Origin: an uncultured bacterium
Lineage (GTDB): Bacteria; Pseudomonadota; Gammaproteobacteria; Burkholderiales; Burkholderiaceae_C
Assembly: GCA_903928495.1 (NCBI GenBank)
Contig: CAIYQZ010000011.1
Span: 26,638 to 90,637, forward strand
Direction of reading: 5' to 3'
DNA length: 64,000 nucleotides
Position numbers and translations under genes: made by a program
Shown here: one piece after another, positions 30,644-38,376 of the stretch
Position numbering within the stretch: position 1 is the first letter of the stretch
Layout: every line of letters begins with the position of its first letter
Notes under the pieces: model-generated
What the model was told of the DNA's origin: nothing
Database searches by the model: none
Seen by the model: the letters and a program-made list of their open reading frames with translations, nothing else

Positions 30644-31342
30644 TCAGATTGCCAGAGCGGTAATGACGTGACCTGAGCCAACCAAAAAACGTCCTTCGAA
30701 GCTGCGTGCAAGTTGTGCGATGGCCAAGTCAGCGTTAGTTAGATTGAGCACGAAAGAGTTCTCTAAGAGCACTATTGACGCGTCGCCAAAATCAACCCAC
30801 CCCCCCGTTAGCGGGTATTGCGCCTTGTAGAAGGCCTCCTTCGCGCTGAAGATCAGAGAGGCGGTGACGTCACGATCCCGCTCGTCGAGCGCTTGCAGTC
30901 TGGCAATTTCTTTCTGACACATTAACTGTGGCCAGAGCGTTGGTAACACCTGCCCGACTTGTTCGACGTCCACACCGAGCGAAGTGATACCTCTTTTCTG
31001 GCCAGCGTCTGTCAATCTGGCAGCCACTGCCACGCAATATCCGCCCGCATGGCTGATGCTGCCCGTAAAACCCGATGGCCAGATCGGTGCGTGGTCTGCT
31101 GCGGCCGGAATGGCCACAGGTGGGTGCCCGAGTTGCGCCAAGGCCGCTCGAGCGCAAACACGGCCTGCTATGAATTCATGCACTCGCGACTCCACCGCGT
31201 GTGCGATACACGGTCGTTCTGCGTCGAAGAGGAGATCGATTGTGTAAGGGCCTTGCGCCTCGTACGCTGCAACGCCGCTGGGAAACAGCGCTGCAATGTG
31301 TGGGGCTGCACATGCGTATGGTGAAGAGCTGAGCGCAGGCAT
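30644..31342 (-). CDS. Sfp/EntD-type 4'-phosphopantetheinyl transferase
   Basis: A 232-residue enzyme that moves phosphopantetheine from CoA to the carrier-protein serines. The two signatures are present: SLGVDVEQ (Mg-binding Asp and Glu) and FSAKEAFYKAQ. An FTGSISHAGGYCVAV segment precedes them, as in the EntD-like group with an HA(G) motif. It is the obvious activator of the three carrier domains of the neighbouring NRPS/PKS. It is now separated from the methyltransferase gene by the IS element, but before insertion the two convergent genes would have been about 12 bases apart. Confidence 0.93.
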   Translation of the reverse strand: MPALSSSPYACAAPHIAALFPSGVAAYEAQGPYTIDLLFDAERPCIAHAVESRVHEFIAGRVCARAALAQLGHPPVAIPAAADHAPIWPSGFTGSISHAGGYCVAVAARLTDAGQKRGITSLGVDVEQVGQVLPTLWPQLMCQKEIARLQALDERDRDVTASLIFSAKEAFYKAQYPLTGGWVDFGDASIVLLENSFVLNLTNADLAIAQLARSFEGRFLVGSGHVITALAI

Positions 31343-31415
31343 GGTTCGATTCCCCGGAGAACGTCGCCCGGGTTGAAGTTCATTGGCTTGACGGATGGGA
31401 TATTGAACCTAGGCC

Positions 31416-31442
31416 AAAAAAAAGGACCACTCAGTGGTCCTT
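31416..31442 (-). terminator. Rho-independent terminator of the SWIB protein gene
   Basis: A 9-bp perfect hairpin (31422-31430 and 31434-31442, loop TCA) is followed on the minus strand by a long run of T (31416 onward read in reverse). It isolates the SWIB gene from the phosphopantetheinyl transferase gene downstream. Confidence 0.88.
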
Positions 31443-31483
31443 CATTTTGTTGGGGCTGACCTTTGGGTCAACCCGCAATGGCT

Positions 31484-31918
31484 TCACTTCAGGTGACCAC
31501 TGATCATTTTGGTCATCTCGAACATGGAGGCCTGGGCTTTGCCGAAAATCTCCTTCAGCTTGGCATCGGCATTGATCATGCGCTTGTTGACCGCGTCTTG
31601 CAGCTTGTGCTTCTTGATGTATTCCCACACCTTCTTGGTGACTTCGGTGCGAGGCAGAGCGTCTTTGCCGATGATGGCGGCCAGCTTGGCACTGGGGGTC
31701 AGAGGCTTCATGAAAGCTGCATTGGGCGTACGCTTGGCTGCTGGTGCAGCTGCTGCCTTTTTGGCTGCCGGTGCCGCCGCTTTCTTGGCAGCAGGGGCTG
31801 CCGCTTTTTTCACTGCGGGTGCAGCGGCCTTTTTGGCGGGTGCAGCTGCTGCGGGCGCAGCGGCTTTCTTTGCGGGAGCGGCGGCCTTTTTGGCGGGGGC
31901 CTTCTTTGCAGTTGCCAT
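31484..31918 (-). CDS. Lys/Ala-rich histone-like protein with C-terminal SWIB domain
   Basis: A 144-residue basic protein. Residues 1-62 are repeats of the KKAAAPA type, resembling the tail of histone H1 or bacterial HU-like extensions. Residues about 68-144 form a SWIB/MDM2-like domain (KPLTPSAKLAAIIG, then PRTEVTKKVWEYIKKHKLQD). Such fusions are common in Burkholderiales, and the tail is expected to bind DNA or RNA. The start at MATAKKAP is supported by AGGA before the ATG; a longer frame upstream lacks family similarity. A clear terminator follows. Confidence 0.88.
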   Translation of the reverse strand: MATAKKAPAKKAAAPAKKAAAPAAAAPAKKAAAPAVKKAAAPAAKKAAAPAAKKAAAAPAAKRTPNAAFMKPLTPSAKLAAIIGKDALPRTEVTKKVWEYIKKHKLQDAVNKRMINADAKLKEIFGKAQASMFEMTKMISGHLK

Positions 31919-32226
31919 GGTGTTGTTTCCTCGTTGGACGTTGGTATCGAAACCAGTGAACAACGGCCTTGATTGAAGGGCTTTTGCACTGGCTGCTGGC
32001 ATGCTAATGGAGATGGGGCGGCTTTCCAAGCGCACTGGCGGTGTTTGCCGTGTTTTTCCGCCTGAGATTCAGTGGTGTTTGTCTCTGAAAACAACACTCT
32101 GGGCGGGCAAGAGCTGTTCCTGTTGTGGTTGCCCTCGGGGGTATCGCTGCTTTTTGTATGCTTTCACCCGTCTGTGGCTGCGAATTTCAAGCGGCCTTGC
32201 AACTCCCAACTTCAGTGAGTCTCTGT
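31919..32226. other. divergent intergenic region
   Basis: 308 bases between the SWIB gene and the RraA-like gene, which must hold both promoters. Apart from the SWIB ribosome binding site (AGGAAACAACACC before its ATG) I see no clear RNA gene, repeat or conserved site. Confidence 0.55.
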
Positions 32227-32733
32227 ATGAACACGCAACCCGCATTCGCTACTTGTGACCTGTGTGACGCCCACAAATTGGATACCTCGGGCGCATTTCG
32301 CGTATTGCCGCCGGTGTTTCGCAATTTTGGATCCCTCACACGTTTCTGTGGCCCGGTGGTCACAGTCAAATGCTTTGAGGACAACACCCCCGTCAAGGCT
32401 GCCGTCGAAAGCGAAGGCAGCAACAGGGTGTTGGTGGTCGATGGCGGCGCTTCGTTGCGCCGTGCCTTGCTCGGGGGCAACCTGGGTGCAGCGGCTGCCC
32501 GCAACGGATGGGCGGGCGTGCTGATTGATGGTTGCGTCAGAGATGTGACCGAACTGGCCGCTTGCATGACAGGCATTCGTGCATTGGCTGCGATGCCCTT
32601 GCCCACAGAACGCAAAGCAGACGGTCAATTTAATGTGCCGGTGTGTGTGCAGGGTGTGTGGATCCGGCCAGGCGATTGGCTGTATGCCGATGAGGATGGC
32701 GTGGTGGTGTCCGACCGCAACCTCTTGGCTTGA
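32227..32733 (+). CDS. rraA: RraA-family protein (RNase E regulator / HMG aldolase-like)
   Basis: A 168-residue protein of the RraA-like fold. Family motifs: TCDLCDAH near the N terminus, RVLVVDGGASLRRALLG, GWAGVLIDGCVRDV and VWIRPGDWLYADEDGVVV. Members either inhibit RNase E (RraA) or act as 4-hydroxy-4-methyl-2-oxoglutarate / oxaloacetate aldolases; sequence alone does not separate these. The start at MNTQPAF agrees with the family. It converges with the TauE/SafE-type gene 18 bases away. Confidence 0.85.
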   Translation: MNTQPAFATCDLCDAHKLDTSGAFRVLPPVFRNFGSLTRFCGPVVTVKCFEDNTPVKAAVESEGSNRVLVVDGGASLRRALLGGNLGAAAARNGWAGVLIDGCVRDVTELAACMTGIRALAAMPLPTERKADGQFNVPVCVQGVWIRPGDWLYADEDGVVVSDRNLLA

Positions 32734-32751
32734 TGCCCCGCCACCTGCCTG

Positions 32752-33570
32752 TCAGTTGGCCACCAAGCCTTTGTAGAGCATGTAGGCGGCCAGCGCATAT
32801 AAGACGAATGCGAATACTCGCTTGAGTTGCTTGACAGGCAGTGCGTGCGCTGCTCGCACACCCAACGACGCCATGAGGACGCTGGCACAGGCAATCACTG
32901 CCAGTGCAGGTAAAAAGATGTAACCCAGGGAGCCTTGCGGCATGCCTTGTACCGATTGACCGGCCACGATGTAACCCAGCGCGTTGGCCAGGGCGATGGG
33001 AAACCCCAGCGCTGCGCTGGTGGCGACGGCGTTGTGCACGGCCACGTTGCACCAGGTCATGAAGGGCACGCTGATGAAGCCACCACCCGCCCCGACGAGA
33101 CCAGACAAAAAGCCAATCACGCCGCCTGCAGCCAATTGCCCAGAGGGGCCTGGCAGGGTTCGGTTGGCGGCAGGTTTTTTGTCCAGCAGCATCTGGGTGG
33201 CGGAAAAGCCCACAAACGCAGCAAAAAACAGTGCCAGCCAGGAACCCTTGAGCAACGAGAAGACGCCCAGGCTCGCCACTGCTGCACCCAGCACAATGCC
33301 CGGGGCCAGCAGTTTGACTATGTCCCAGCGCACGGCGCCACGCTTGTGGTGCGCCCGAACACTGGAAACGGAGGTGAACACGATGGTGGCCATCGACGTT
33401 GCAATGGCCATCTTGACGGCCAGGTCGGGGGGCACGCCGCGCGCCGACATGATGAGCGTGATGAAGGGCACCATCAGCATGCCGCCGCCAATGCCCAGCA
33501 ACCCGGCCAGAAAACCGGTGCACAGCCCGAGCGCCACCAACTCAACAATCAACAAAGGCTCAAGCAGCAT
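32752..33570 (-). CDS. TauE/SafE-family membrane permease
   Basis: A 272-residue inner-membrane protein with about eight hydrophobic helices. The two family repeats are visible: GFLAGLLGIGGGMLMVPF near the N terminus and GFLSGLVGAGGGFISVPFM near residue 155. TauE/SafE members export sulfite, sulfoacetate or similar anions, or move sulfur compounds; no neighbouring sulfur genes clarify the substrate. It is followed by the 6S RNA gene on the upstream side. Confidence 0.85.
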   Translation of the reverse strand: MLLEPLLIVELVALGLCTGFLAGLLGIGGGMLMVPFITLIMSARGVPPDLAVKMAIATSMATIVFTSVSSVRAHHKRGAVRWDIVKLLAPGIVLGAAVASLGVFSLLKGSWLALFFAAFVGFSATQMLLDKKPAANRTLPGPSGQLAAGGVIGFLSGLVGAGGGFISVPFMTWCNVAVHNAVATSAALGFPIALANALGYIVAGQSVQGMPQGSLGYIFLPALAVIACASVLMASLGVRAAHALPVKQLKRVFAFVLYALAAYMLYKGLVAN

Positions 33571-33602
33571 GGCAACGGCGGTGTTGGGACAGGGGAGGGG
33601 GT

Positions 33603-33773
33603 GTCTGCAGGGAATGCGCCGAGTCGCAGGCCTGAACCGGGGTTCAGGTGGGCGAGGTCAGACTGACTTCGGGTTCATCTGACGCGAGATGATCACACCA
33701 GACAGACGATGTTCCAAGCCCTGCTCAGGGAGCATTGGTTCAAGGACATAAAAACCCGGCGGTCCCTGCAGAC
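33603..33773 (-). ncRNA. ssrS: 6S RNA
   Basis: A long interrupted hairpin RNA that binds sigma-70 RNA polymerase in stationary phase. The terminal stem is an 11-bp perfect pairing of 33763-33773 with 33603-33613 (TCTGCAGGGA type). The 5' side contains CCTTGAACC and the 3' side has CACCTGAACCCCGG and CCTGCGAC, matching landmarks of enterobacterial 6S RNA. It lies directly downstream of zapA, the conserved location in proteobacteria. The length of about 171-180 is normal. Exact ends are estimated from the stem and the promoter. Confidence 0.85.
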
Positions 33774-33806
33774 GAGTGCATTGTATGCCCGCCATCAGCC
33801 CCGGGC
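33774..33806 (-). promoter_or_regulatory. promoter of 6S RNA
   Basis: On the minus strand TACAAT (33780-33785) is a near-consensus -10 box about seven bases before the inferred 5' end. The -35 region is not close to consensus. Confidence 0.55.
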
Positions 33807-33810
33807 ACAG

Positions 33811-34164
33811 TCAGATGAGGCGGCTGTCGTCCATCAAGGCTTGGTCCAGTCGCTGCAACAACTGGTTCAGCTCGGGGTGCCCTGCTTGGTCATCGGTGAC
33901 AGCAGGCGCGGTGCCTGGCGTTGGCTGACTGGCTGCCATGGCTGTGGTAGCGCGTTGTGCCTCAACGGCCTCGGACAATTCGAACGCGAGGTTCAGCGAG
34001 GCCAACACAGCAATGCGGTCCCGTGCTTTGACTTTCCCCGCGTCGCGGATTTTGCACATCGCGGCATCAACCCGCTCCACGGCCTTCATCAGCGCGGCTT
34101 CACCGCCTTCAGGGCAGCTCAGCAAATAGCGCTGCCCCATGATTTCCACTTCCAGTTGCTTCAT
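33811..34164 (-). CDS. zapA: cell division protein ZapA
   Basis: A 117-residue protein that binds and bundles FtsZ filaments at the Z ring. The ZapA globular N-terminal part (MKQLEVEIMGQRYLLSCPEG) and the long C-terminal helix are present. A Pro/Thr-rich insert (about residues 73-90) lies before the last helix, which is common in betaproteobacteria. Its ATG overlaps the stop of the zapB-like gene by 4 bases, and 6S RNA follows. Confidence 0.9.
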   Translation of the reverse strand: MKQLEVEIMGQRYLLSCPEGGEAALMKAVERVDAAMCKIRDAGKVKARDRIAVLASLNLAFELSEAVEAQRATTAMAASQPTPGTAPAVTDDQAGHPELNQLLQRLDQALMDDSRLI

Positions 34165-34385
34165 GGTGAAGAGGGTGTAGAGGGTGTGGAGTCGGGCAGG
34201 CGGTCCAGCAAGGCATCGATGCGCGCCCGGGCGGCTGACAGCCGTGAGCGCAGCAAATCCCGCTCACTGGTGAGCGCAGCCACTTGCGCGCTCAGCAGGT
34301 CGTTGGTGCGCTGCAATTCTTCGTGGCGAAGCAAAAGCCGGTCCACGCGGCTGGCGATTTGGGCGATGTCGTTGGGGTCTGCCAT
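34161..34385 (-). CDS. ZapB-like small coiled-coil protein
   Basis: A 74-residue protein, nearly all heptad coiled coil (residues 8-60, for example VDRLLLRHEELQRTNDLL), ending in a Ser/Thr/Pro tail. It is the small protein routinely found just before zapA in betaproteobacteria and is analogous to ZapB. The start at MADPNDIAQ is preferred, since the 40 codons upstream read through G+C-rich intergenic sequence. Translational coupling to zapA is suggested by the ATGA overlap. Confidence 0.75.
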   Translation of the reverse strand: MADPNDIAQIASRVDRLLLRHEELQRTNDLLSAQVAALTSERDLLRSRLSAARARIDALLDRLPDSTPSTPSSP

Positions 34386-34436
34386 GGCTGCAGGATTGTA
34401 GGTCCGCCCGAGGGGCGTGCCACCACTACAATCGGC

Positions 34437-34673
34437 CGCGTTGGTGCTCGCAGCGGTTTTCAGCCGCCGCAGTTCAACGGGAAGCTGGGGGGAAGTGCCT
34501 TTCACAGGGCCTTTCTAACCAGCGCTGCCCCCGCAACGGTAAGTGGACGGACGGCCTGCACACCCTGTGCAGCGGTCCCGCTTTCATACACCGCCACTGG
34601 GTGGGCCGAGCCGTATGGCGATGCCCCCTGGGAAGGCTTTTGAAGGTTGCTCCACCAGCCCGGATACCGGCCA
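34437..34673 (+). promoter_or_regulatory. cobalamin riboswitch upstream of the btu operon
   Basis: The leader contains GGTGCTCG, AACGGGAA (34478 region), the long conserved GCTGCCCCCGCAACGGTAAG (34527 region) and the B12 box AGCCCGGATACCGGCC (34657-34672). These elements occur in the right order for an adenosylcobalamin aptamer. The P3 region between the first two differs from the common GGTGnAAATCC form. It should repress the BtuB-like receptor when cobalamin is plentiful. Confidence 0.92.
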
Positions 34674-34737
34674 ACACAGTGGCAATGCCACGCCTGCGCC
34701 CAAAACGGTGCCAGTGCGGCCTTGCTGTCATGCCCAG

Positions 34738-34769
34738 GTGCTGGCGGGGAAGCCGGCAAGGGTTCTTTT
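34738..34769 (+). terminator. candidate expression-platform hairpin after the riboswitch
   Basis: A 7-bp stem (34739-34745 with 34752-34758, one G-U pair, 6-base loop) is followed by GGGTTCTTTT. It lies between the B12 box and the receptor start (34784) and could be a regulated terminator. The T run is short. Confidence 0.4.
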
Positions 34770-34783
34770 GCTGGTTGTGTTTC

Positions 34784-36643
34784 ATGAATCAAGTGTTGTT
34801 GTCTGTGCCTCCCTGTGCACCGGTGGGCCTGCGCCTGTCCGTCGTTTCCCTGGCGCTTTGCGCGCTGTTGCCCGCTGCCCGCGCCCAAAACGTGGCCCAG
34901 CTGCAGCCCGTGGTGGTCACCGCCACCCGGTTCGAGCAGCCCCTGACCGATGTGGTGTCTGACGTGTCCGTGATCGGGCGCGAAGCCATCGAGCGCAGCG
35001 GTGCAAGCACCGTGGCCGATGTGCTCAGCCGCTTGCCGGGTGTGCAGCTGACGCGCAACGGGGGGCCTGCGGCGGTCACCAGCCTCTATATGCGCGGTGC
35101 AGAGACCCGCCACACATTGCTGATGATCGACGGTGTGCGGGTCGATTCGCAAAGCACGGGTGGCCCCGCCTGGCACACCGTGCCCCTGGAACAGGTGGAC
35201 CGCATCGAAGTGCTGCGCGGCCCGGCCGCTGCCATTTATGGATCGGACGCGATGGGTGGTGTAGTGCAGATATTTACTCGCCAGGGCAGTGGCCCGGCGC
35301 AGCCCAGCGTGGCAGTGGGCTTGGGCAGCCACGGCACGCGCAAGGTCGATGCCAGCATCATCGGCGCACAGGGCGCGGTGGACTATGCCCTGGCCCTGGG
35401 GCACGAGCGCAGCACAGGCTTCAATGCCCAGCCCAGCGCCAACGCCGACAAGGACGGCTACCGCCGCACGGCCGGCTCGGCCCGCCTGGTGGTGCAACTG
35501 AACCGCGACCACAAGCTGGAGGCCACCTGGCTGGGCTCGCAAGGCAACGCCCAGTTCGACGGGTTTGCCTCCACACAAGACGACCATTCCCTGCAAGATC
35601 TCAGCACCCTGGGCCTGAGCTGGGTGGCTCGCTGGAGCGACACCTACCGCACCCGCGTGGTCATTACCGAGGGCCGCGACCGGTACGAAACCACGCCGTC
35701 GCCCTACCTGGCAGAAACGCATCTGCGCACTTGGCTTCTTCACAACGAATGGAAGCTCGGCAACAACACCCTGACAGCCGCGCTGGAGCGTCGTGAGGAC
35801 AAGCTGGCCAATGCCAGCACCACTCCCGTGAACACCCAGCGCCATCAGGACGCAGTGGCGTTGGGCTATGGTCTGAAGCAAGGCGTGCACACGCTGCAGC
35901 TGAATGTGCGGCGCGACAACGACAGCGAATTCGGTGGCCACAGCACTGGCAGTGCCGCGTATGCCCTGGCGCTCGCACCCCAGTGGAGGTTGACCGCGTC
36001 GGCGGGCACGGCTTTCCGTGCGCCCACGCTGTTCCAGCGGTTCAGCATCTACGGCGTGCCCACACTCAAGCCTGAAAGCGCCCGCAACCTGGAGCTGGGG
36101 GCCAAGTACGCGGCGGGGGCGAACTTCGCTTCGGTGGTGACCTACCGCAACCGCGTCACCGACCTCATCAACTACGTGTCGGGCCCAGGCGCCTGCGTCA
36201 ACGGTGTGGGTGCATTTGCGGGTTGCTACGGCAACACCGGTAAAGCCAAATACACCGGGGTCACGCTGGCCGGGGGCACCCGCCTGGCCAGGGTGGGTTT
36301 GACGGCCTCACTGGACCTGCAAAACCCGATTGATGAGCTGACCGGCAAGCTCCTGGCCCGCCGTGCCAAGCGGGTGGCCAAGCTGGGTGCCGAAACCTCG
36401 GTTCAGGGCTGGCAACTGGCGGCGGACTGGGTGCTGAGTGGCGAGCGCTTCAACAACGCCGCCAACACGCAGCGTCTGGGTGGCTACGGCCTCGTCAACC
36501 TCGCTGCCAGCAAAGACTTGGCACCGGGCTGGACGGTGCTGGCGCGGGTGGACAACCTGGCCAACCACGACTACCAAACCGTGACCGGCTACGCCACCGC
36601 AGGGCGCACCCTGTATGTGGGTCTGAAATGGGCGGGGCGCTGA
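34784..36643 (+). CDS. btuB: TonB-dependent outer-membrane cobalamin receptor (BtuB-like)
   Basis: A 619-residue outer-membrane barrel. A signal peptide (VGLRLSVVSLALCALLPAARA) is followed by a TonB box-like VVVTATRF, a plug domain (about 45-150: SVIGREAIERSGASTVADVL, RIEVLRGPAAAIYGSDAMGGVVQIFT) and a C-terminal beta-barrel ending in YVGLKWAGR. The identification as a cobalamin receptor rests on the riboswitch before it and the BtuF/C/D genes after it. The start at MNQVLLSV is chosen because the earlier in-frame codons lie inside the riboswitch leader. Confidence 0.9.
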   Translation: MNQVLLSVPPCAPVGLRLSVVSLALCALLPAARAQNVAQLQPVVVTATRFEQPLTDVVSDVSVIGREAIERSGASTVADVLSRLPGVQLTRNGGPAAVTSLYMRGAETRHTLLMIDGVRVDSQSTGGPAWHTVPLEQVDRIEVLRGPAAAIYGSDAMGGVVQIFTRQGSGPAQPSVAVGLGSHGTRKVDASIIGAQGAVDYALALGHERSTGFNAQPSANADKDGYRRTAGSARLVVQLNRDHKLEATWLGSQGNAQFDGFASTQDDHSLQDLSTLGLSWVARWSDTYRTRVVITEGRDRYETTPSPYLAETHLRTWLLHNEWKLGNNTLTAALERREDKLANASTTPVNTQRHQDAVALGYGLKQGVHTLQLNVRRDNDSEFGGHSTGSAAYALALAPQWRLTASAGTAFRAPTLFQRFSIYGVPTLKPESARNLELGAKYAAGANFASVVTYRNRVTDLINYVSGPGACVNGVGAFAGCYGNTGKAKYTGVTLAGGTRLARVGLTASLDLQNPIDELTGKLLARRAKRVAKLGAETSVQGWQLAADWVLSGERFNNAANTQRLGGYGLVNLAASKDLAPGWTVLARVDNLANHDYQTVTGYATAGRTLYVGLKWAGR

Positions 36644-36647
36644 AGCC

Positions 36648-37466
36648 ATGAGTACCGCCTGGGGCCCGCAGCGCATCGTCTGCCTCACGGAGGAAACCAC
36701 TGAGTGGTTGTACCTGCTAGGGCAGGAGTCCCGCATTGTGGGCATCAGTGGCTACACGGTGCGGCCCCGCCGTGCCCGAGCTGAAAAGCCCAAGGTCAGC
36801 GCCTTTTTGAGTGCCAAGGTGGACAAAATTCTGGCGCTGCAGCCCGACTGCGTGTTCGGTTTTTCGGATTTGCAGGCCGACATCGCGGCCCAGCTCATCC
36901 GAGCGGGGGTTCAGGTCACCGTGTTCAACCAGCGCAGCGTGGACGACATTTTTGGCATGCTGTACCAGGTGGCGGCCATGGTGGGTTGTGCCGAGGAAGG
37001 CTCGCGCCGGATCGAGGTCTTGCAAGCTGGGTTGGATGCCATCCGTACCCAGTCCGCCGCACGCGAAGCGGCGGGCAAGCGCCGACCGCGGGTGTTTTTC
37101 GAGGAATGGGACGAACCCCACATCAGCGCCATCCGCTGGGTGTCAGAGCTGGTGGGTGTGGCGGGTGGGGACGATGTGTTTCCGGAACTGGCCACCCAGG
37201 CCATGGGCAAGGACCGCATCATCGCCAGCGGCGACGAGATCGTGCGGCGCAACCCCGACATCGTCATTGGCAGTTGGTGCGGCAAGAAATTTCGCGCCGA
37301 GAACGTGGCGGCCCGCCCAGGCTGGCACAACGTGGCTGCCGTTCGCAACGGGCAACTGTTTGAGATCAAGTCGGTGGACATCCTGCAGCCCGGCCCCGCC
37401 GCTCTGACCGACGGTGTGGCGCAGCTGGCCAGCATCATTGGGCGTTGGAGCGAACAACATGGCTGA
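36648..37466 (+). CDS. BtuF-like cobalamin/corrinoid-binding protein without a signal peptide
   Basis: A 272-residue helical-backbone metal-receptor fold (periplasmic-binding type III): RIVCLTEETTEWLYLLG, KVDKILALQPDCVFGF and a late WHNVAAVRNGQLFEI. There is no hydrophobic signal sequence at the N terminus, so it appears cytoplasmic unless exported otherwise. Such a protein beside a normal BtuF recurs in betaproteobacterial B12 operons and may hold or hand on corrinoids. It starts 4 bases after the receptor stop and overlaps the next gene by 8 bases. Confidence 0.78.
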   Translation: MSTAWGPQRIVCLTEETTEWLYLLGQESRIVGISGYTVRPRRARAEKPKVSAFLSAKVDKILALQPDCVFGFSDLQADIAAQLIRAGVQVTVFNQRSVDDIFGMLYQVAAMVGCAEEGSRRIEVLQAGLDAIRTQSAAREAAGKRRPRVFFEEWDEPHISAIRWVSELVGVAGGDDVFPELATQAMGKDRIIASGDEIVRRNPDIVIGSWCGKKFRAENVAARPGWHNVAAVRNGQLFEIKSVDILQPGPAALTDGVAQLASIIGRWSEQHG

Positions 37467-38376
37467 AACAAGCGTGGCTCACTTTTTGCGACTGTTCGCT
37501 TGGGCCGTGCTATGCATCGGATCTGCAGGGCTGCGAGCAGCTGAACTTTCGGTGACCGACGACCGGGGCCGCACTGTCACCCTGGCCGCGCCGCCCCAGC
37601 GGGTGGTGAGTTTGCTGCCTTCACTCAGTGAAACCGTGTGCGAGTTGGGCCAGTGCCACCGCCTGGTCGGGGTGGACCGTTTTTCCAATTTCCCTGCGGC
37701 CTTGCAAAAACTGCCGCAAATGGGCGGTGGGCTCGACCCGAACATCGAGGCCGTGGTGGCTGCTCGGCCTGACCTGGTGCTGATCGCAACCTCAGCCCGT
37801 GCCACCGAGCGGCTGGAAGCGCTCGGCCTGAAGGTGGTGGTGCTGGAGCCCAAGAACCACGCCGACGTGCAGCGTGTGCTGCGCCGGGTGGCCCAGGCCC
37901 TGGGCCAGCCAATGGCCGAAGCCGACCGGGTGTGGCGGCACATTGACGCTGCGGTGTCGGCGGCTGCTCAGTCGCTGCCAGCCGCCGCGAAAGGCACTCG
38001 GGTGTATTTCGAAGTGAACAGTGCACCGTATGGCGCGGGTGCATCGTCGTTCATCGGTGAAACACTTACCCGGCTGGGTGTGCAGAACATTCTGGGGCCG
38101 GAGCTCGGGCCATTTCCCAAAATCAACCCCGAGTTTGTGGTTCGCGCCAACCCCGATGTGATCATGGTGGGCGAGCGCCACGCCACGGGCATGACCGATC
38201 GCCCTGGCTGGAAGGGCATGCGTGCCGTGCGCGACAACCGCATCTGTGTGTTCGGCCTGGACGAATCTGACGTGCTGGTGCGCGCAGGCCCCCGCATGGC
38301 CGAAGCGGCACGGCTGATGGCCCGCTGCCTGACCGACAAGGTGGCTCCCCGGGCGTTACAAGGGCCCAAGCCGTGA
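37459..38376 (+). CDS. btuF: periplasmic cobalamin-binding protein of the ABC importer (BtuF-like)
   Basis: A 305-residue type III periplasmic binding protein. It has a signal peptide (FAWAVLCIGSAGLRA), the family N-terminal RVVSLLPSLSETVCELG, GVDRFSNFP, DLVLIATSA and the C-terminal AVRDNRICVFG. It should deliver cobalamin to the BtuC permease. The start at MAETSVAHF is preferred over an earlier in-frame ATG 15 codons upstream. It overlaps both neighbours. Confidence 0.86.
   Translation: MAETSVAHFLRLFAWAVLCIGSAGLRAAELSVTDDRGRTVTLAAPPQRVVSLLPSLSETVCELGQCHRLVGVDRFSNFPAALQKLPQMGGGLDPNIEAVVAARPDLVLIATSARATERLEALGLKVVVLEPKNHADVQRVLRRVAQALGQPMAEADRVWRHIDAAVSAAAQSLPAAAKGTRVYFEVNSAPYGAGASSFIGETLTRLGVQNILGPELGPFPKINPEFVVRANPDVIMVGERHATGMTDRPGWKGMRAVRDNRICVFGLDESDVLVRAGPRMAEAARLMARCLTDKVAPRALQGPKP

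Noticed and set aside
34502..35941. 479-codon minus-strand frame opposite the BtuB-like gene
   Set aside because: It overlaps the riboswitch and the receptor, has low-complexity His/Gln composition and no domain or ribosome binding site.
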